DNA of 64,000 bases from Tachypleus tridentatus (lineage: Eukaryota > Arthropoda > Merostomata > Xiphosura > Limulidae): assembly GCF_004210375.1 (NCBI RefSeq), contig NC_134830.1:49729094-49793093 (forward strand), read 5' to 3'. Position numbers and translations under genes: made by a program. Shown here in pieces: positions 24,615 to 35,387 of this stretch; within the stretch, counting starts at the first letter, position 1, and every line of letters starts with the position of its first letter. The notes under the pieces are model-generated. The model did no database searches and was not told the origin of the DNA. It worked only from the letters and a program-made list of their open reading frames with translations.

Positions 24615-24899
24615 AGTAAGTAACCTGGTAACGAGTATAGCTAATAGTATACAGTTTTCTTACACTCTTTCTTAGATCACAATGTACTGTTTCATCAGTT
24701 GGGTATAATAGTAAGTAACCTGGTAACGAGTATAGCTAATAGTATACACTTTTCTTACACTCTTTCTTAGATCACAATGTACTGTTTCATCAGTTGGGTA
24801 TAATAGTAAGTAACCTGGTAACGAGTATAGCTAATAGTATACAGTTTTCTTACACTCTTTCTTAGATCACAATGTACTGTTTCATCAGTTGGGTATAAT
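24615..24899. repeat. 95-bp unit, three near-identical copies
   Basis: Copies begin AGTAAGTAACCTGG at 24615, 24710 and 24805; only one clear difference (CAG to CAC) was seen, implying recent amplification. Confidence 0.97.
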
Positions 24900-25290
24900 C
24901 CACTATGCTTGTTTTAATTACTGATTTTTTGTATGTATTTCTGCACCCACGTTTATAGTATTATTTCAAATTTATTTAATCTGATGTTAGTTTATTAGTG
25001 ATAATCGCATTATTTATCAACGTAATCATAATATCATTAATATTATCTACGATACGGTTTAAGAATCTTAGCTACCTTTATCGTTTAGCATTCTTAGCCG
25101 TACCGTTTGTTATATTATCTTTCTTAAAAATATTTTCCTATTAAAAATCTCAACGACAGTGATTTTTAATAGCCTTAATACCTGTATTAGCCTTACTTAC
25201 AGTATTGTTTTATTTGCTTTAACGTGACATTATCTGTCTTAACAACTTTATTTATAGCAGCTTTAATTAATAATTGTGTTGTTAGTTTTA

Positions 25291-25445
25291 GCCATATTTG
25301 TAGTATTGTTTTATCTGTTTTAACCACCGATTTTTGTTAGCCTTAATAACGGTGTTATTAGTTTAGCCATATTTGTAGTATTGTTTTATCTGTTTTAACC
25401 ACCGATTTTTGTTAGCCTTAATAACGGTGTTATTAGTTTAGCCCT
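25291..25445. repeat. 75-bp tandem duplication
   Basis: Two copies starting GCCATATTTGTAGTATTG at 25291 and 25366, essentially identical. Confidence 0.95.
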
Positions 25446-26218
25446 ACTTATCTGTCTTAACCGCTGTTTTTATTAGCCCTAATCAGTTAATGTTATGTTC
25501 TCTATCCGTATGAGAGGTCACTTCTTCCCATTCTAATAATGAATTGTTTCAAATCCTGCCGTTCACTGTTCAGAAACAGATAACAGGACCTGTGAAGGCG
25601 ATAACAGTCCAATAAACCTGATTAATGTACTAAAGCTGGAACAATACATGAATCTGTTGATATATCCTTGCAGTCGAAGCTATGTAATCTACTAGCTTTT
25701 ACTTTTGTTTGTAAAAAAAGTTTTTATTTTTATTTCCTATTGGAAATATAGTGTGATAAAAACATTATAGAGTCATTCACTCGTGCGATATAACAGGAAA
25801 AATATACTCATTCCCTCCAACTCCCCTATACGCGTACCTCTGATGAACCTGCCCGAATCTTTTTGTTTCACAGACCTACGGCGATAATGACGTCATAAGA
25901 CCAGGTAACAGTATAAGACAAGGGTGAGTTGTAGTATGGGTCACATTAAGTAGGGACGACGGCTATTAGGATGTGTTAGTATAGTTCCATTTCTACAGAG
26001 TGTGTTATTGTCTAAGTGATATATTGATGACAATGTAACACAAATTCTCTTCAAAGGGTGTTTTTGTTTTCACGAGCCTAATACACTCTCTAGGCCAAAA
26101 AGAACCAGATCTTTTGAAATTCACAAGGCTAGTACCGTGTCTTGATAGTGGCGAAAAGTGAATATTGTTTGTTGAACTCGGAACGTCGTCTTGTTTTCAA
26201 GGTGTTCACTCCCGCAAT
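25446..26218. other. DUOX upstream region
   Basis: Presumed promoter and 5' UTR region, more balanced in base composition than the surrounding repeats. Contains TGACGTCA at 25888. Start site not identifiable from sequence alone. Confidence 0.5.
25888..25895. promoter_or_regulatory. CRE/ATF palindrome upstream of DUOX
   Basis: Perfect TGACGTCA, the full CREB/ATF binding palindrome, lies 324 bp upstream of the DUOX start codon in an otherwise unremarkable interval. An 8-bp match occurs about once per 65 kb by chance, so function is only an inference from position. No TATA box or arthropod initiator could be assigned in 25446-26218. Confidence 0.35.
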
Positions 26219-26288
26219 ATGGAAATGGTGTTAAAACTGCTACTTCTCTGGTTGTTCACAGAAGTTTTGATGGTTGCTACTGCTAAAG
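26219..26288 (+). CDS. DUOX: DUOX exon 1: start codon and signal peptide
   Basis: The ATG at 26219 has A at -3 and G at +4, a good eukaryotic start context. It opens 23 codons plus one base: a short MEMVLK N-terminus, a hydrophobic core rich in Leu/Trp/Phe/Val, and an ATA-type signal-peptidase site near residue 22. This fits secretion of the peroxidase domain to the outside. A second in-frame ATG at 26225 could also serve. The exon ends in AAAG before GTGAGT (phase 1). The split codon completes to Asp24 with exon 2. No 5' UTR exon or TATA box could be assigned. Being so short, this exon is identified by start context, signal peptide and exact splice phase rather than by family motifs. Confidence 0.82.
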
Positions 26289-27459
26289 GTGAGTTTCTGT
26301 GTTGACTCGGTAACACTATTAATTAAAACTGAAAAGCTAATTACCCCACGAAATATGTTAACATAGTTCATTGTGATGTTATAAAACTTGTGTCTCTGAC
26401 TGCTTTATTTCAAAAACTGTTGCTGGTTGGTTGAACTGTGAGTTTCTGGGTGTGTTGCTTTATTTTGTGCGTGTGCGTATGTATACATATTTTTATTATA
26501 TTTTACCAATATATAGCTTACGGAGTGTGTATGTATATGTGTTTCATTGTTTTTATATTCGTATTCTCTGCCGTGTTTATGTTTGTATTTGATGTACTAC
26601 ACTCACAACAATGTTAAGAATTGCAATTATCGTTTTGCACGAGTTAAGTGCACAGAGGACGTTCGACAATGACGTCTGTAGACACTTTGGAAGCTCGGTC
26701 GTGATCGCTTACTATGTTGTTTGTACTTGGCCTACTTGTATTAGTTTTGTATTTGTTACACAAGGATTCAAGCTGCCGTGTCGTCGACACCACACTAGTC
26801 TATGTGGCATGCGACTTCCGCGTTCAGTGGTAGGACTGAATAACTTAGTGGTTAATAAATGATTTACGTATCTGTTTAAATAAGGTTTTTCCAGAGTTCA
26901 GAGGTGGCCATTGGTTTCATTTTTGCATGCTGGATTAAGACTAGTAAAAGTTTTAATGTTACGTAAGCTTTGACTGTCAGTAAACACAATATATAGTTCT
27001 TTACTTCCCACTAGTAGTAAGTACTTTAACGTACGTACGTTTCGGTAACATGTAATGAAACGTCACTGTTATCAACATTACTATTTATGGACTTGAGTAA
27101 CAACAATGGTGAGTTATGGATTCGGCGAAACTAGTCAGTTGCAGCGAATCGGATAGTGAATAAAAGAACCTTATAACCAGTTAGTCCATTGACTGTAATA
27201 ATATGTCACGTGCTTTCCAAACAACTAAATTATTAAACTCTAATATCGCAACCGGAATTCGCGCGCGTTTGTCTTAGCGCGCTACTTCAAAAATTAATAC
27301 ATTTTACGCATAGTAGCGACAACTCTACAACCATTATTAAACAATATATTAGAAACCTGCCAGATATATCATGTTAAAAAAATAACAACAATAAGCGTAC
27401 CAAAAACTCCAATAACGTTTACAAGACAAACAAAACGTAAAAAAAAAAAAAATCCTCCA

Positions 27460-27960
27460 ACACTTTACATGAATGGAACAATTCTCTAGACCATAATCTC
27501 TGGAATAGTCCTAGGTTTAACATCCGACAGGTAGTCAACGTAGGTGAAACGTACAAGTAATATATTAACACAAATTTGGAAGCTCGAAAGTTGTGTAAGA
27601 AGTATGACTGGTAAAAACCAAGAAACCACACTAGACAATATAAGAAAACAAAAATCTGTAAAACATATATAAGACCAATCATCAAATATGCATATCCAGC
27701 ATGGTTACATATAGCACCTAAACACACAAATAGAATACAATCATTACAAAACTCACTAATAACTTACAACACATCGTCAAAATGTATACACAAATATACA
27801 AACCATAGCCGGTGGACACTTTCATAATTCTGTAAATTAAAAATCTGTGAGCTTCATCGCTACTACCTACATGAGGGAGTAGGCCTAAATACAGTTTTCA
27901 ATGTACACTTCGGAAACGGACGTCTAATAAGGCCACCTGCCCCTAGATATAAAACTTACA
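27460..27960 (+). pseudogene. Non-LTR (jockey-like) reverse-transcriptase C-terminal remnant
   Basis: On the + strand, in two frames: LGLTSDR...TWVKRTSNI then a shift to KTYIRPIIKYAYPAWLHIA and NRIQSLQNSLI. LGLTxDxxLTW and YKTYIRPILxYAxPAW are conserved motifs at the end of the reverse transcriptase of jockey-type LINEs. Stop codons and a frameshift make it inactive. It lies immediately before the Penelope-like fragments. Clade assignment is tentative. Confidence 0.72.
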
Positions 27961-28059
27961 CAAGTTTTTGGACTAATATGATTACATTTAAGAAAGTTTT
28001 TTTTTTTTTTTTTTTACATGTAAAATATTTTTGTGTTACTTAACAAATAGTGAAATGTA

Positions 28060-28861
28060 TATGTAAAAACTGCTGGTTTGGGTTGAGATTTTTTTTTTTG
28101 TAGAGGAGCGAACAACGTTTCGATCTTTTTCGGTCATCGTCAGGTTCACAAAGAAAGAAAGAGTTAACTGACCGATAGCTGACCACATGTTTGAAGGGGG
28201 TTGTGTAACTGAGTTTAGGAATGTAGAGGGCGTGCTTAGATGTTTGATTATATTTATTAATATAGGTATAAAGTTGTTCCTTTGTATTGATTTATTTTGG
28301 GTTTGAGTTGTTGTATAAGTAAGGCTTCTTTAGTTTTGCGTTTGTTTATGTTTGTTTCTTTATTTAGTATTTGGGTGTTTTCTATGGTTATGTTGTGTTT
28401 ATTTGACTTACAGTGTTTGAAAACGTGTGAAGGTGACTTTTTGTTTTCTTTGAATCTGGTGTCCATTTTTCTACTTGTTTCTCCAAAATATAGAAATCGT
28501 GGCAGTTATTTACTTTAGTTAGTTGATTTTGCCTTTTGTCTAGGTGTGTGTGTATAATGTTTTCTACAGTTTATGGAGGAAACTTCTTGATGAAGTATTG
28601 TTTTATTTTGTCTGATGAGCATAGTTTAATGGCTGTGTTTATTTGGTTTCTTAGTATGTTGAGTTTTTGTTTTCTTTCATGTGCTGAGTCCCAAGGAATG
28701 TATAGTCCAGTATGAGTGATTTTTCGGTGGATTTCTGTTTTAAATTGTGTATCGGTTCTTGTAATTTTGAGGTTAAGATATGATATTTGATTGTTTTCTT
28801 CCTGTTCACATGTGAAGTTAATGTTGGGATGTATAGCGTTAACATTCTCATACACCAACAT
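28060..28861 (-). mobile_element. Penelope-like element fragment (RT end, GIY-YIG end, hammerhead UTR)
   Basis: On the minus strand from 28861: a reverse-transcriptase C-terminal part with ISYLNLKITRTDTQFKTEIH and THTGLYIPWDSAH (28571-28861), then GETSRK, TRFKE and SPSHVFKHCKSNKHNI (28257-28466) from the GIY-YIG nuclease. The final part ends in KEALLIQQLKPKINQYKGT. A frame break separates the two. About 108 bp beyond the stop is a hammerhead ribozyme-like sequence, as in PLE terminal repeats. An opposite-strand piece of the same family abuts at 28842. Confidence 0.82.
28108..28149 (-). ncRNA. Hammerhead ribozyme motif in Penelope-like 3' region
   Basis: On the minus strand: stem I GUGAAC (28149-28144), core CUGACGA (28143-28137), stem II GACC/GAUC with one mismatch, core GAAA (28121-28118), a tiny helix III CGUU, then GUUCGC (28113-28108), which closes stem I with five Watson-Crick pairs and one G-U pair. 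The short helix III fits the minimal hammerheads described in PLEs. DUOX is transcribed from the other strand, so its pre-mRNA would not carry the active sense. Confidence 0.72.
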
Positions 28862-29045
28862 TATTTATAAAATACAATGTGATAATTGCCACGACTTCCA
28901 TATTGGAGAAACAAGTAGAAAAATTGAAACCAGATTCAAAGAACACAAAAAGTCACCTTCACACGTTTTCAAACACTGCAAATCAAATAAACACAACATA
29001 ACCATAGAAAACACTCAAATACTAAATAAAGAAACAAACATAAAA
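28842..29045 (+). mobile_element. Penelope-like GIY-YIG fragment, opposite orientation
   Basis: Encodes IIYKIQCDNCHDFHIGETSR, then RFKEHKKSPSHVFKHCKSNK and ENTQILNKETNI. These are nearly the same residues as in the minus-strand copy 400 bp to the left, so the two form an imperfect inverted pair. It stops abruptly at about 29041, where a SINE-C tail begins. Confidence 0.82.
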
Positions 29046-29130
29046 ACTGGATTTCGATACCCGTAGTGGGCAGAGCACAGATAGCCCATCGTGTAGCTTT
29101 ATGCTTAATTCAAAACAGCACCAACAAAAC
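29042..29130 (+). mobile_element. SINE-C 3' part fused to Penelope-like fragment
   Basis: TTTCGATACCCGTAGTGGGC and AGATAGCCCATCGTGTAGCT directly follow PLE coding sequence; the tRNA head is absent. Confidence 0.85.
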
Positions 29131-30169
29131 CTTAAGTTTTTAAACTTTAATCCTCTAGATGGTGCTTTATATTTCAGAAAGTTTTTTTTTTTTTTGTATT
29201 CTCGTAAATTGGTTTATCTTTAATCGTGAAATGAACGAAATTTCTAACAGTACCATCTTTTAAATCATTTAATCTGATTTGTTGTTCTCTATTTCGTTCT
29301 CACTTCTATGTAAACTAATCAAATACCAATAAAGACACTTGAAGTGTATAATTCTATAAGATAACACACAGTTTTTTGTTATTTTTACAATATTTCTTGA
29401 TTTGATAAACTTTTATCGTTTTTACTTTTTTATAATGGCAATTGCAGTTATTTATGTTTTTATATTTAAAGTTTTTGGTTTGTTTTCAATATCTTGCACT
29501 ATTTTATTTAAATCTTTCATTCATAATCCACCTAATAGTTACGTACCTGGTTTTCAACTAACCAGTATACGTTTTCTTCTACTGTTAAGAAATTTAAAAC
29601 TAGTTTGTCTTGTCGAAGGTCACTCTCCGTGATTTAACATAACTACATACTTTAATAACTGAAATTTATGAGCAAACTGTAAGGTTGTCCTTGTTCTGGT
29701 GGACAACAGACGGGGGGGGGAAACTTGTCTATAGTGAACAAATATGTATGAACAAGAATTTTTATTCTAATGGACAATAAAGTTTGTAGTGTTTTCAGCT
29801 AATAAGGAGTGATTTATATTTATTGTGATATTATATAAGGAATGTGGTAGATATAATAAGTAAACGAAACTGTATTCGTTCTGAATTAACAATAAGAAGA
29901 GAGAAAATGTTGTTTTTTTTTTATTTTAGTGAATAATTTGGGAAGTATAGCTTTTATCGTGATGTGGATTGATGACGATGGTGGGGGAGGTCAGGGAATA
30001 TATGTTAAGGTGAAAGAATAAATGTTTGTGTGTAATGTGGTTAAGTTGCCAAATTCATTGGCTTATAGGAAACATCTTAATAAACCGTTGGTACGTCAAC
30101 ATAACAGTTTCTACGTATTAAGAGAACTTGGCAAATAGAACTGTAGATATTATGAAATAATGTACTGTT

Positions 30170-30408
30170 TTTATTTTTTGAATTCCGCGCAAAGCTACAC
30201 GAGGGATATCTGCGCTAGCTGTCCCTAATTTAGCAGTGTAAGACTAAAGGGAAGGCAGCTAGTCATCAACATCCACCGCCAACTCTTGGGCTACTCTTTA
30301 ACAACGAAAAGTGGAATTGATCGTAACATTATGACGCCCCCACGGCTGAAAGGGCGAGCATCTTTGGTGTGATGGGGATTCGAACCTGCGACCCTCGGAT
30401 TGCGAGGT
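30170..30408 (-). mobile_element. SINE-A, head truncated
   Basis: Body and tail intact. The tRNA head is cut inside the anticodon region at about 30408. Confidence 0.9.
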
Positions 30409-31189
30409 CGAAACAATATATAAGGGATAACTGAGCAGAATGAAAATGTGTAACGCAATAAACATGTCGCTACTACGAGTTTTTTACGAGTACTTGTAAC
30501 AGTCAGTGTTTAAATAGTATCTGTTTAAAATAAAATGTGGCTTAGGTTTCAGTTCTATAAACCGGCGTATTTTTGAAAAACAAGCAAATCGACTTGTGCA
30601 ACACTACACGTACGTAGTGTGGTTTTACAAGCTTCCTGTCCTAACTATTTTCTAGAGTTTATAGACACCTCTATCACTTTGTGTCAATCTCTAGCTAGCT
30701 CGAAATTCACAGATGTGTTTGTTTGCGCCGGCGTATTATGCACTGAAACTAATTTGTAAAAACTAGTAAGACCAGATTATTTTAATACATACTATGATAT
30801 CGGAATCTGTTACGTGGCAACAATGTTTGTCGCCAAGTAAAACGAATTTTGTCGAACGGAAAAGATGTTTGTTTATTTTGAAAGTTTTTTGTTTGTTTTG
30901 TGGTTTTTTTGTTTGCATGTTTTTTTTCTTTCCTGACAGTCCAAGGTAACTTGATAACTAACTTTCGCTGGCGATTTATTTGGTATTTTCAGTTTTGTTT
31001 TGACGACAATTCGTTCTCCTTATGGTACAGTTATTATCCAATGTCAGGTTGTGGATCCAAGAGTTAGGGGATTCGAGATGAGATGTCGTTGATGACGCTT
31101 GGCATTTTCAGTTGTGAGCACGCTGTATAAGGGTTAGTCGATTCCATTATGTTGTCGAAAGGGGTGGACAAAACCTTTGTGGCAGTGAC

Positions 31190-31309
31190 TTTTTACTAAC
31201 TGGCTGCTACAAGTGTTCAGACTTATGACCCTGAAATCCGGGGTTCGACTTCCCGAGTTAAATACATCATATAGCCCAATGCGGTTTTTTGATCTAAAAC
31301 AAACGGACG
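31190..31309 (+). mobile_element. tRNA-headed SINE, variant D
   Basis: TTCAGACTTATGACCC, B box GGGGTTCGACTTCCC, tail ATAGCCCAATGCGG then CTAAAACAAAC. A similar tail occurs at 1345-1417. Confidence 0.6.
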
Positions 31310-32197
31310 TGGTCACTTATTTCACATGCCTTTTGACGTTTTTGTAAAATTTTGTAAACTAAAAGCGCGAAGTCACTTAACGAGTACAAGTTAAAACGAA
31401 ACATTAACAAACTCCTCATGAGGATTAAATCAGTCGATAAATAACAAAAATAATTACAAAGACAAGTAGTTCATATTATCTTTGCTATTTAGAATAGAGT
31501 TAACTGTAAATTACATGGAGCCATCTAAAATACACAAATTGGTAAATATTGCGAAACTGTGACGTTTGAAGCTGCTTTTAATTTAGGCCTCAAACTAGTG
31601 ACTTAAGAATTCGGGCTGTAGACGTGTTTTCACTTTCTTACATTTCGCACCAAACGTTTACGGATGGACGTGAAGTGCTATTCTAATATGTTACCGATAT
31701 AAAATTCGGAACGGACGAACGAAAAATAAGTTGTTTCTACACGCATATTAGGCCTAATGGATTTCGGACTTTGGAATTAAACTTCAAAAATAGTAAATTA
31801 AATTAGGCTTAACAATGAGCATTTGGACTGGACGTCTAAATTTCTAAAACGGTTCGAAAGATACGCTGAAATCTGTTAACTTTGTGTTGTGTCGTGTTAT
31901 CGAACCTTCTTGTACGAGGTGGTTAGTCCCAACATTCGCACAACTTTACTTAATAAACCTTCAGTATTTAGCTGACTCATCTTACCCTTGACAATCTGTA
32001 CTTCGCTTTCTACTTGAAACTGATGGCGGCATCGTTCCTCTGTCTAATGTTCCATGTATGCTTACAAAGGATGTTTTGTAATCAAACCAAATTGGGGGGG
32101 GGGGGGGACATCCTATAATCTAAGAATGGTATCTCGGTAATTTTCTACTATGCCTTGCTAGGATTAGTTGATGTACTTAATTAATACATTACCTTGT

Positions 32198-32471
32198 TTG
32201 TTTTTAATTTCGTGCAAAGCTACTTGAGGGCTATCTGTGCTAGTCGTCCCTAATTTAACAGTGTAAGACTAGAGGGAAAGCAGCTAGTCATCATCACCCA
32301 CCGCTAATTCTTGAGCTACTCTTTTACTAACGAATAGAGGAATTAACCGTCACATTATAACGCCCCCCACGGCTGAAAGGGCGAGCATATTTGTTATGGG
32401 GATTCGAACACGTGACCCTCGGATTACGAGTTAAGTGCCTTAACCACCTGGCTATGCCGGGACGGCACATT
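32198..32471 (-). mobile_element. SINE-A, full length with target duplication
   Basis: Flanked by CATTACCTTGT (32187-32197) and CGTTACCTTGT (32472-32482), 10 of 11 identical. Confidence 0.94.
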
Positions 32472-33339
32472 CGTTACCTTGTACTATTTGAATGCTTTTA
32501 TGTGTTATATTGGTTATTGAATTGGAACGAAAGAAACGTTTGTGTAATTGTTTCTTATTTCGTTATTAGACATATTTGTCAGATTAATGCATTTTTAAAT
32601 TAAATAAAACTCTACGTGAGTGAAGTAGGGGGTGTTCTGATGTAAATACTATGTGATGAGGATGAAAGGTATTTTGTAATTTTTTTTCAAAATGTTGCTG
32701 TATAAATTCAAATATATTACCGACAGAATGTTTTGTTGTTGTTTGTGATCCATGATTTCTCTACTTGTATATGTATATACGGTGCCTGTGAAGTAACACG
32801 GTTGTGATGTGTGTGTCAAACTGAAACCTATTATCTAACCACATAGTAACCTGTACCAAGCAGAGAATTCCGCCAACAGTCTTGCACGGCAGTTATTGAT
32901 ATATTAGGTGTAGTATTTGACTGGCGTTTGGAAGAAACTCTACTAGTTCTATGTGTAATGTAATAGTCAACCAACCAGTTCTTTGTTTGTTTTAATATAC
33001 ATAGACATAAGGAAATAACTTGCTTGCGCCTTTCAATCAATGTTGGTTCGATGAATTGTTTCAAACACTATAAAACTATTAGCTTCTTCGAAAAATAATG
33101 GCGAATTTTGATATCAATTTTAATCATTTATAGGGATAAAAACAGTGTTTGTTTGTTTTTTCTGGGGTTTTATACTTCATATATACCATTCATAACTACA
33201 GCTTTCTTATATTATTAGTGATTTTATTTTTTCTAAAACTTTTATTTCCAATTTTTCAAATTCTTACAATTAATGATAGAACAATTGTCGTATCATATTT
33301 TATTTTTATTTTGTGCGTGAATTCAAACTTGTTCACAAT

Positions 33340-33860
33340 ACATCGCAAATGGCTCGCAATATCAACCAAACATGGGGGCGAAGGAACCACCTCCAAATGT
33401 ACAGTACCAGAGGTGGTTCCAAAAATTTCGTAATGGAGATATGAGTTTTAAAGAAAAGGAGGGCAGAGGACATTCTTCTGCTGTTTAAATCGACCAACTG
33501 AGAACATTAGTGGGAAGAAACCCGCGCCACACTGTTCGAGAAATGGGCCAAGAATTTGATGTTGGCATTTGCACAATTTCTAACTATCTTGAGCAAATTG
33601 GAAAAGCTCGACAAGTGGATTCCACACGAACTCGGTGAAAATAGGAACATTCGCCGTTTTGAACTGTGCTCTCTACTTATTTTGTGCAAGAGAAATGATC
33701 CGTTTCTTTATTGAATTGTCACCTGTGATGAAAAATGGATCCTTTACGACAACAAAGCGATCTTCGCTGTGGCTCAACCGTGACGAGGCTCTAAAACACT
33801 TCCCAAAGCCAAAGTTGAACCAACAGCTCTACGAACTGAGTTACAAGACAATGCCTCTCG
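33340..33860 (+). pseudogene. Mariner transposase remnant
   Basis: Read in shifting frames: a RWFQKFRNGDMSF-type helix-turn-helix segment near 33410, IDQLRTLVGRNPRHTVREM, and IGK followed by a frameshift into LDKWIPHELGENR. Next is IVTCDEKWILYDN with the first catalytic Asp, then RDEALKHFPKPKLNQQ. In-frame stops occur near 33486 and 33714, and at least two frameshifts are needed. The end of the catalytic domain is absent or unrecognisable. Confidence 0.85.
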
Positions 33861-33902
33861 TCCTAGACTTTTTCAAGTATCAGGACAACTTTTTACAGCC
33901 CC

Positions 33903-33998
33903 CCACTTGCACAGTGGTATGTCTGCAGACTTGCGTCGCTAAAATCCGGGTTTCGATACCTGTGATGGGCACAGCAAAGATAGCTCATTGTGAATCTA
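33903..33998 (+). mobile_element. SINE-C nested in mariner element
   Basis: GTCTGCAGACTTGCG, GGGTTTCGATACCTGTGATG, AAAGATAGCTCATTGTG. Lies inside the mariner boundaries, so inserted later. Confidence 0.82.
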
Positions 33999-34760
33999 AA
34001 AAAATATTTTTTTACAGGACAAAAGATTCAACAACAGAGCAGCAACAGAGAATGGCTTTAAAGAATTGTTTAATTCTAGAACTTCAGAGTTTTATTTTCA
34101 TGACATAAATAATTTTATTTCTTTTTGGCTAAAGTAGGTAGTTTCACAAGGTTCCTATTTTGATTGATAAAGTTTTTTTAATTTCTTCTTATTAAAGTTA
34201 AAATTTAAATCCGCCATTATTTTTCGAACCACCTACTAGTTTAAGGGTAAAAAATACTTCGATCTCTAAGCCTCTGGTATGTCCGATGACCAGTAAAGGT
34301 GTTTACCACGCTACTGTTTCCGTTGGGCATCTAACACTGTACCGCTAGAGGGCGATACAATCATAGTATGCTTTGTTTTAGATATCAAAAATGTGAACTT
34401 GTGAAACTGATGATATCAAGTGTGAAAAATCTCTATGTAATAAGCACAAGTATTTTCATGTAATTCTTTTAGTTTCATTTTTGTCAGATAATCTCCTGCT
34501 TATGTGTTTATATAACTGTTCTTATTGGTGGAATCTATTTGTTTGGAATCTGAATATTTCTTTTTAGGGTCGTTCATCTCGACAAGGCCTAAACTTGTGT
34601 ATATACTTTTATTTTATCTTTTAAATATTGGAGTGTTGTAACAAAATTTGCAGATACTAGACTTCGCACTTTATTTAAAAAGTTTTTCTGTAGAATAGTA
34701 TAAAAATGCAGTAGAACACTGTTTAAACTACGTTAAAATAAACCCTCGCGAATCTGTAGT

Positions 34761-34876
34761 TTTTGTTTGTTTGGAAATAAGCATAAAGGTACACAATGGG
34801 TTAGCTGTGCTCTGCCCACCACGGGTATCGAAACCCGGTTTCTAGCGGGATAAATTTTGTAAATCTACCGCTACAA
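34761..34876 (-). mobile_element. SINE-C, full length
   Basis: Tail TTTTTGTTTGTTTGG, CTCTGCCCACCACGGGTATC and the AAACCCGG region on the + strand, head near 34876. Confidence 0.87.
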
Positions 34877-35035
34877 CATTTTCTTTGCACCAAGGGCAAA
34901 AATTACGTAGCTTAGCAACGCGTATTATTTTTTCTTGCTGAAATTTAGCCATAAGCTTTAGGTCTACAAACGTATGCCTTCAAGAATCATAACTTATATA
35001 AGTCATCTAAGCTATGTTTGTCCAAATTTGTCATC

Positions 35036-35142
35036 CCCCTGGTGGGCCAGTGATACATTTACGGAGTTACAACGGGGCTAAATACCCCTTCGTGGACACG
35101 ATGCAGATAGCTTGTTTTATAGCTTTGAACTAACGTAAAACA
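35036..35142 (+). mobile_element. SINE-C-like relic
   Basis: GGTGGGCCAGTGATACATTT head-like part, GATGCAGATAGCTTGTTTTA tail, AAAACAAC end. Confidence 0.5.
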
Positions 35143-35387
35143 ACCAATTATTTTTCATTTGAACAGTGACACTTAAGTGGAAGACAAACTGAGGACTGGA
35201 GAACAAGCTTTTGAAACATCTAAAATGGTACTATTGTCGATTGAAGTCCGAGTTTCAGCTAGAACTTGCAGTACGATCCGAGCTGCACTGAAAGTGGTAG
35301 AGTACCAATGATCAAGGTGATGAGAATTATCCTACAAACTTTAAAGTCAAGGCCTTCGTACATACGCTAAAATCAAATAAAGGGAAC

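Larger units (their letters stand above)
33079..34236 (+). mobile_element. Decayed mariner element with a nested SINE
   Basis: An inner 17-bp perfect inverted repeat TTCGAAAAATAATGGCG (33087-33103 and 34212-34228) sits in longer, imperfect terminal repeats. TA dinucleotides flank both ends (33077-33078, 34237-34238). Length is 1158 bp, including a SINE-C of about 95 bp inserted near 33903. Size, TIR and the transposase remnant agree with a mariner family member. Confidence 0.82.
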
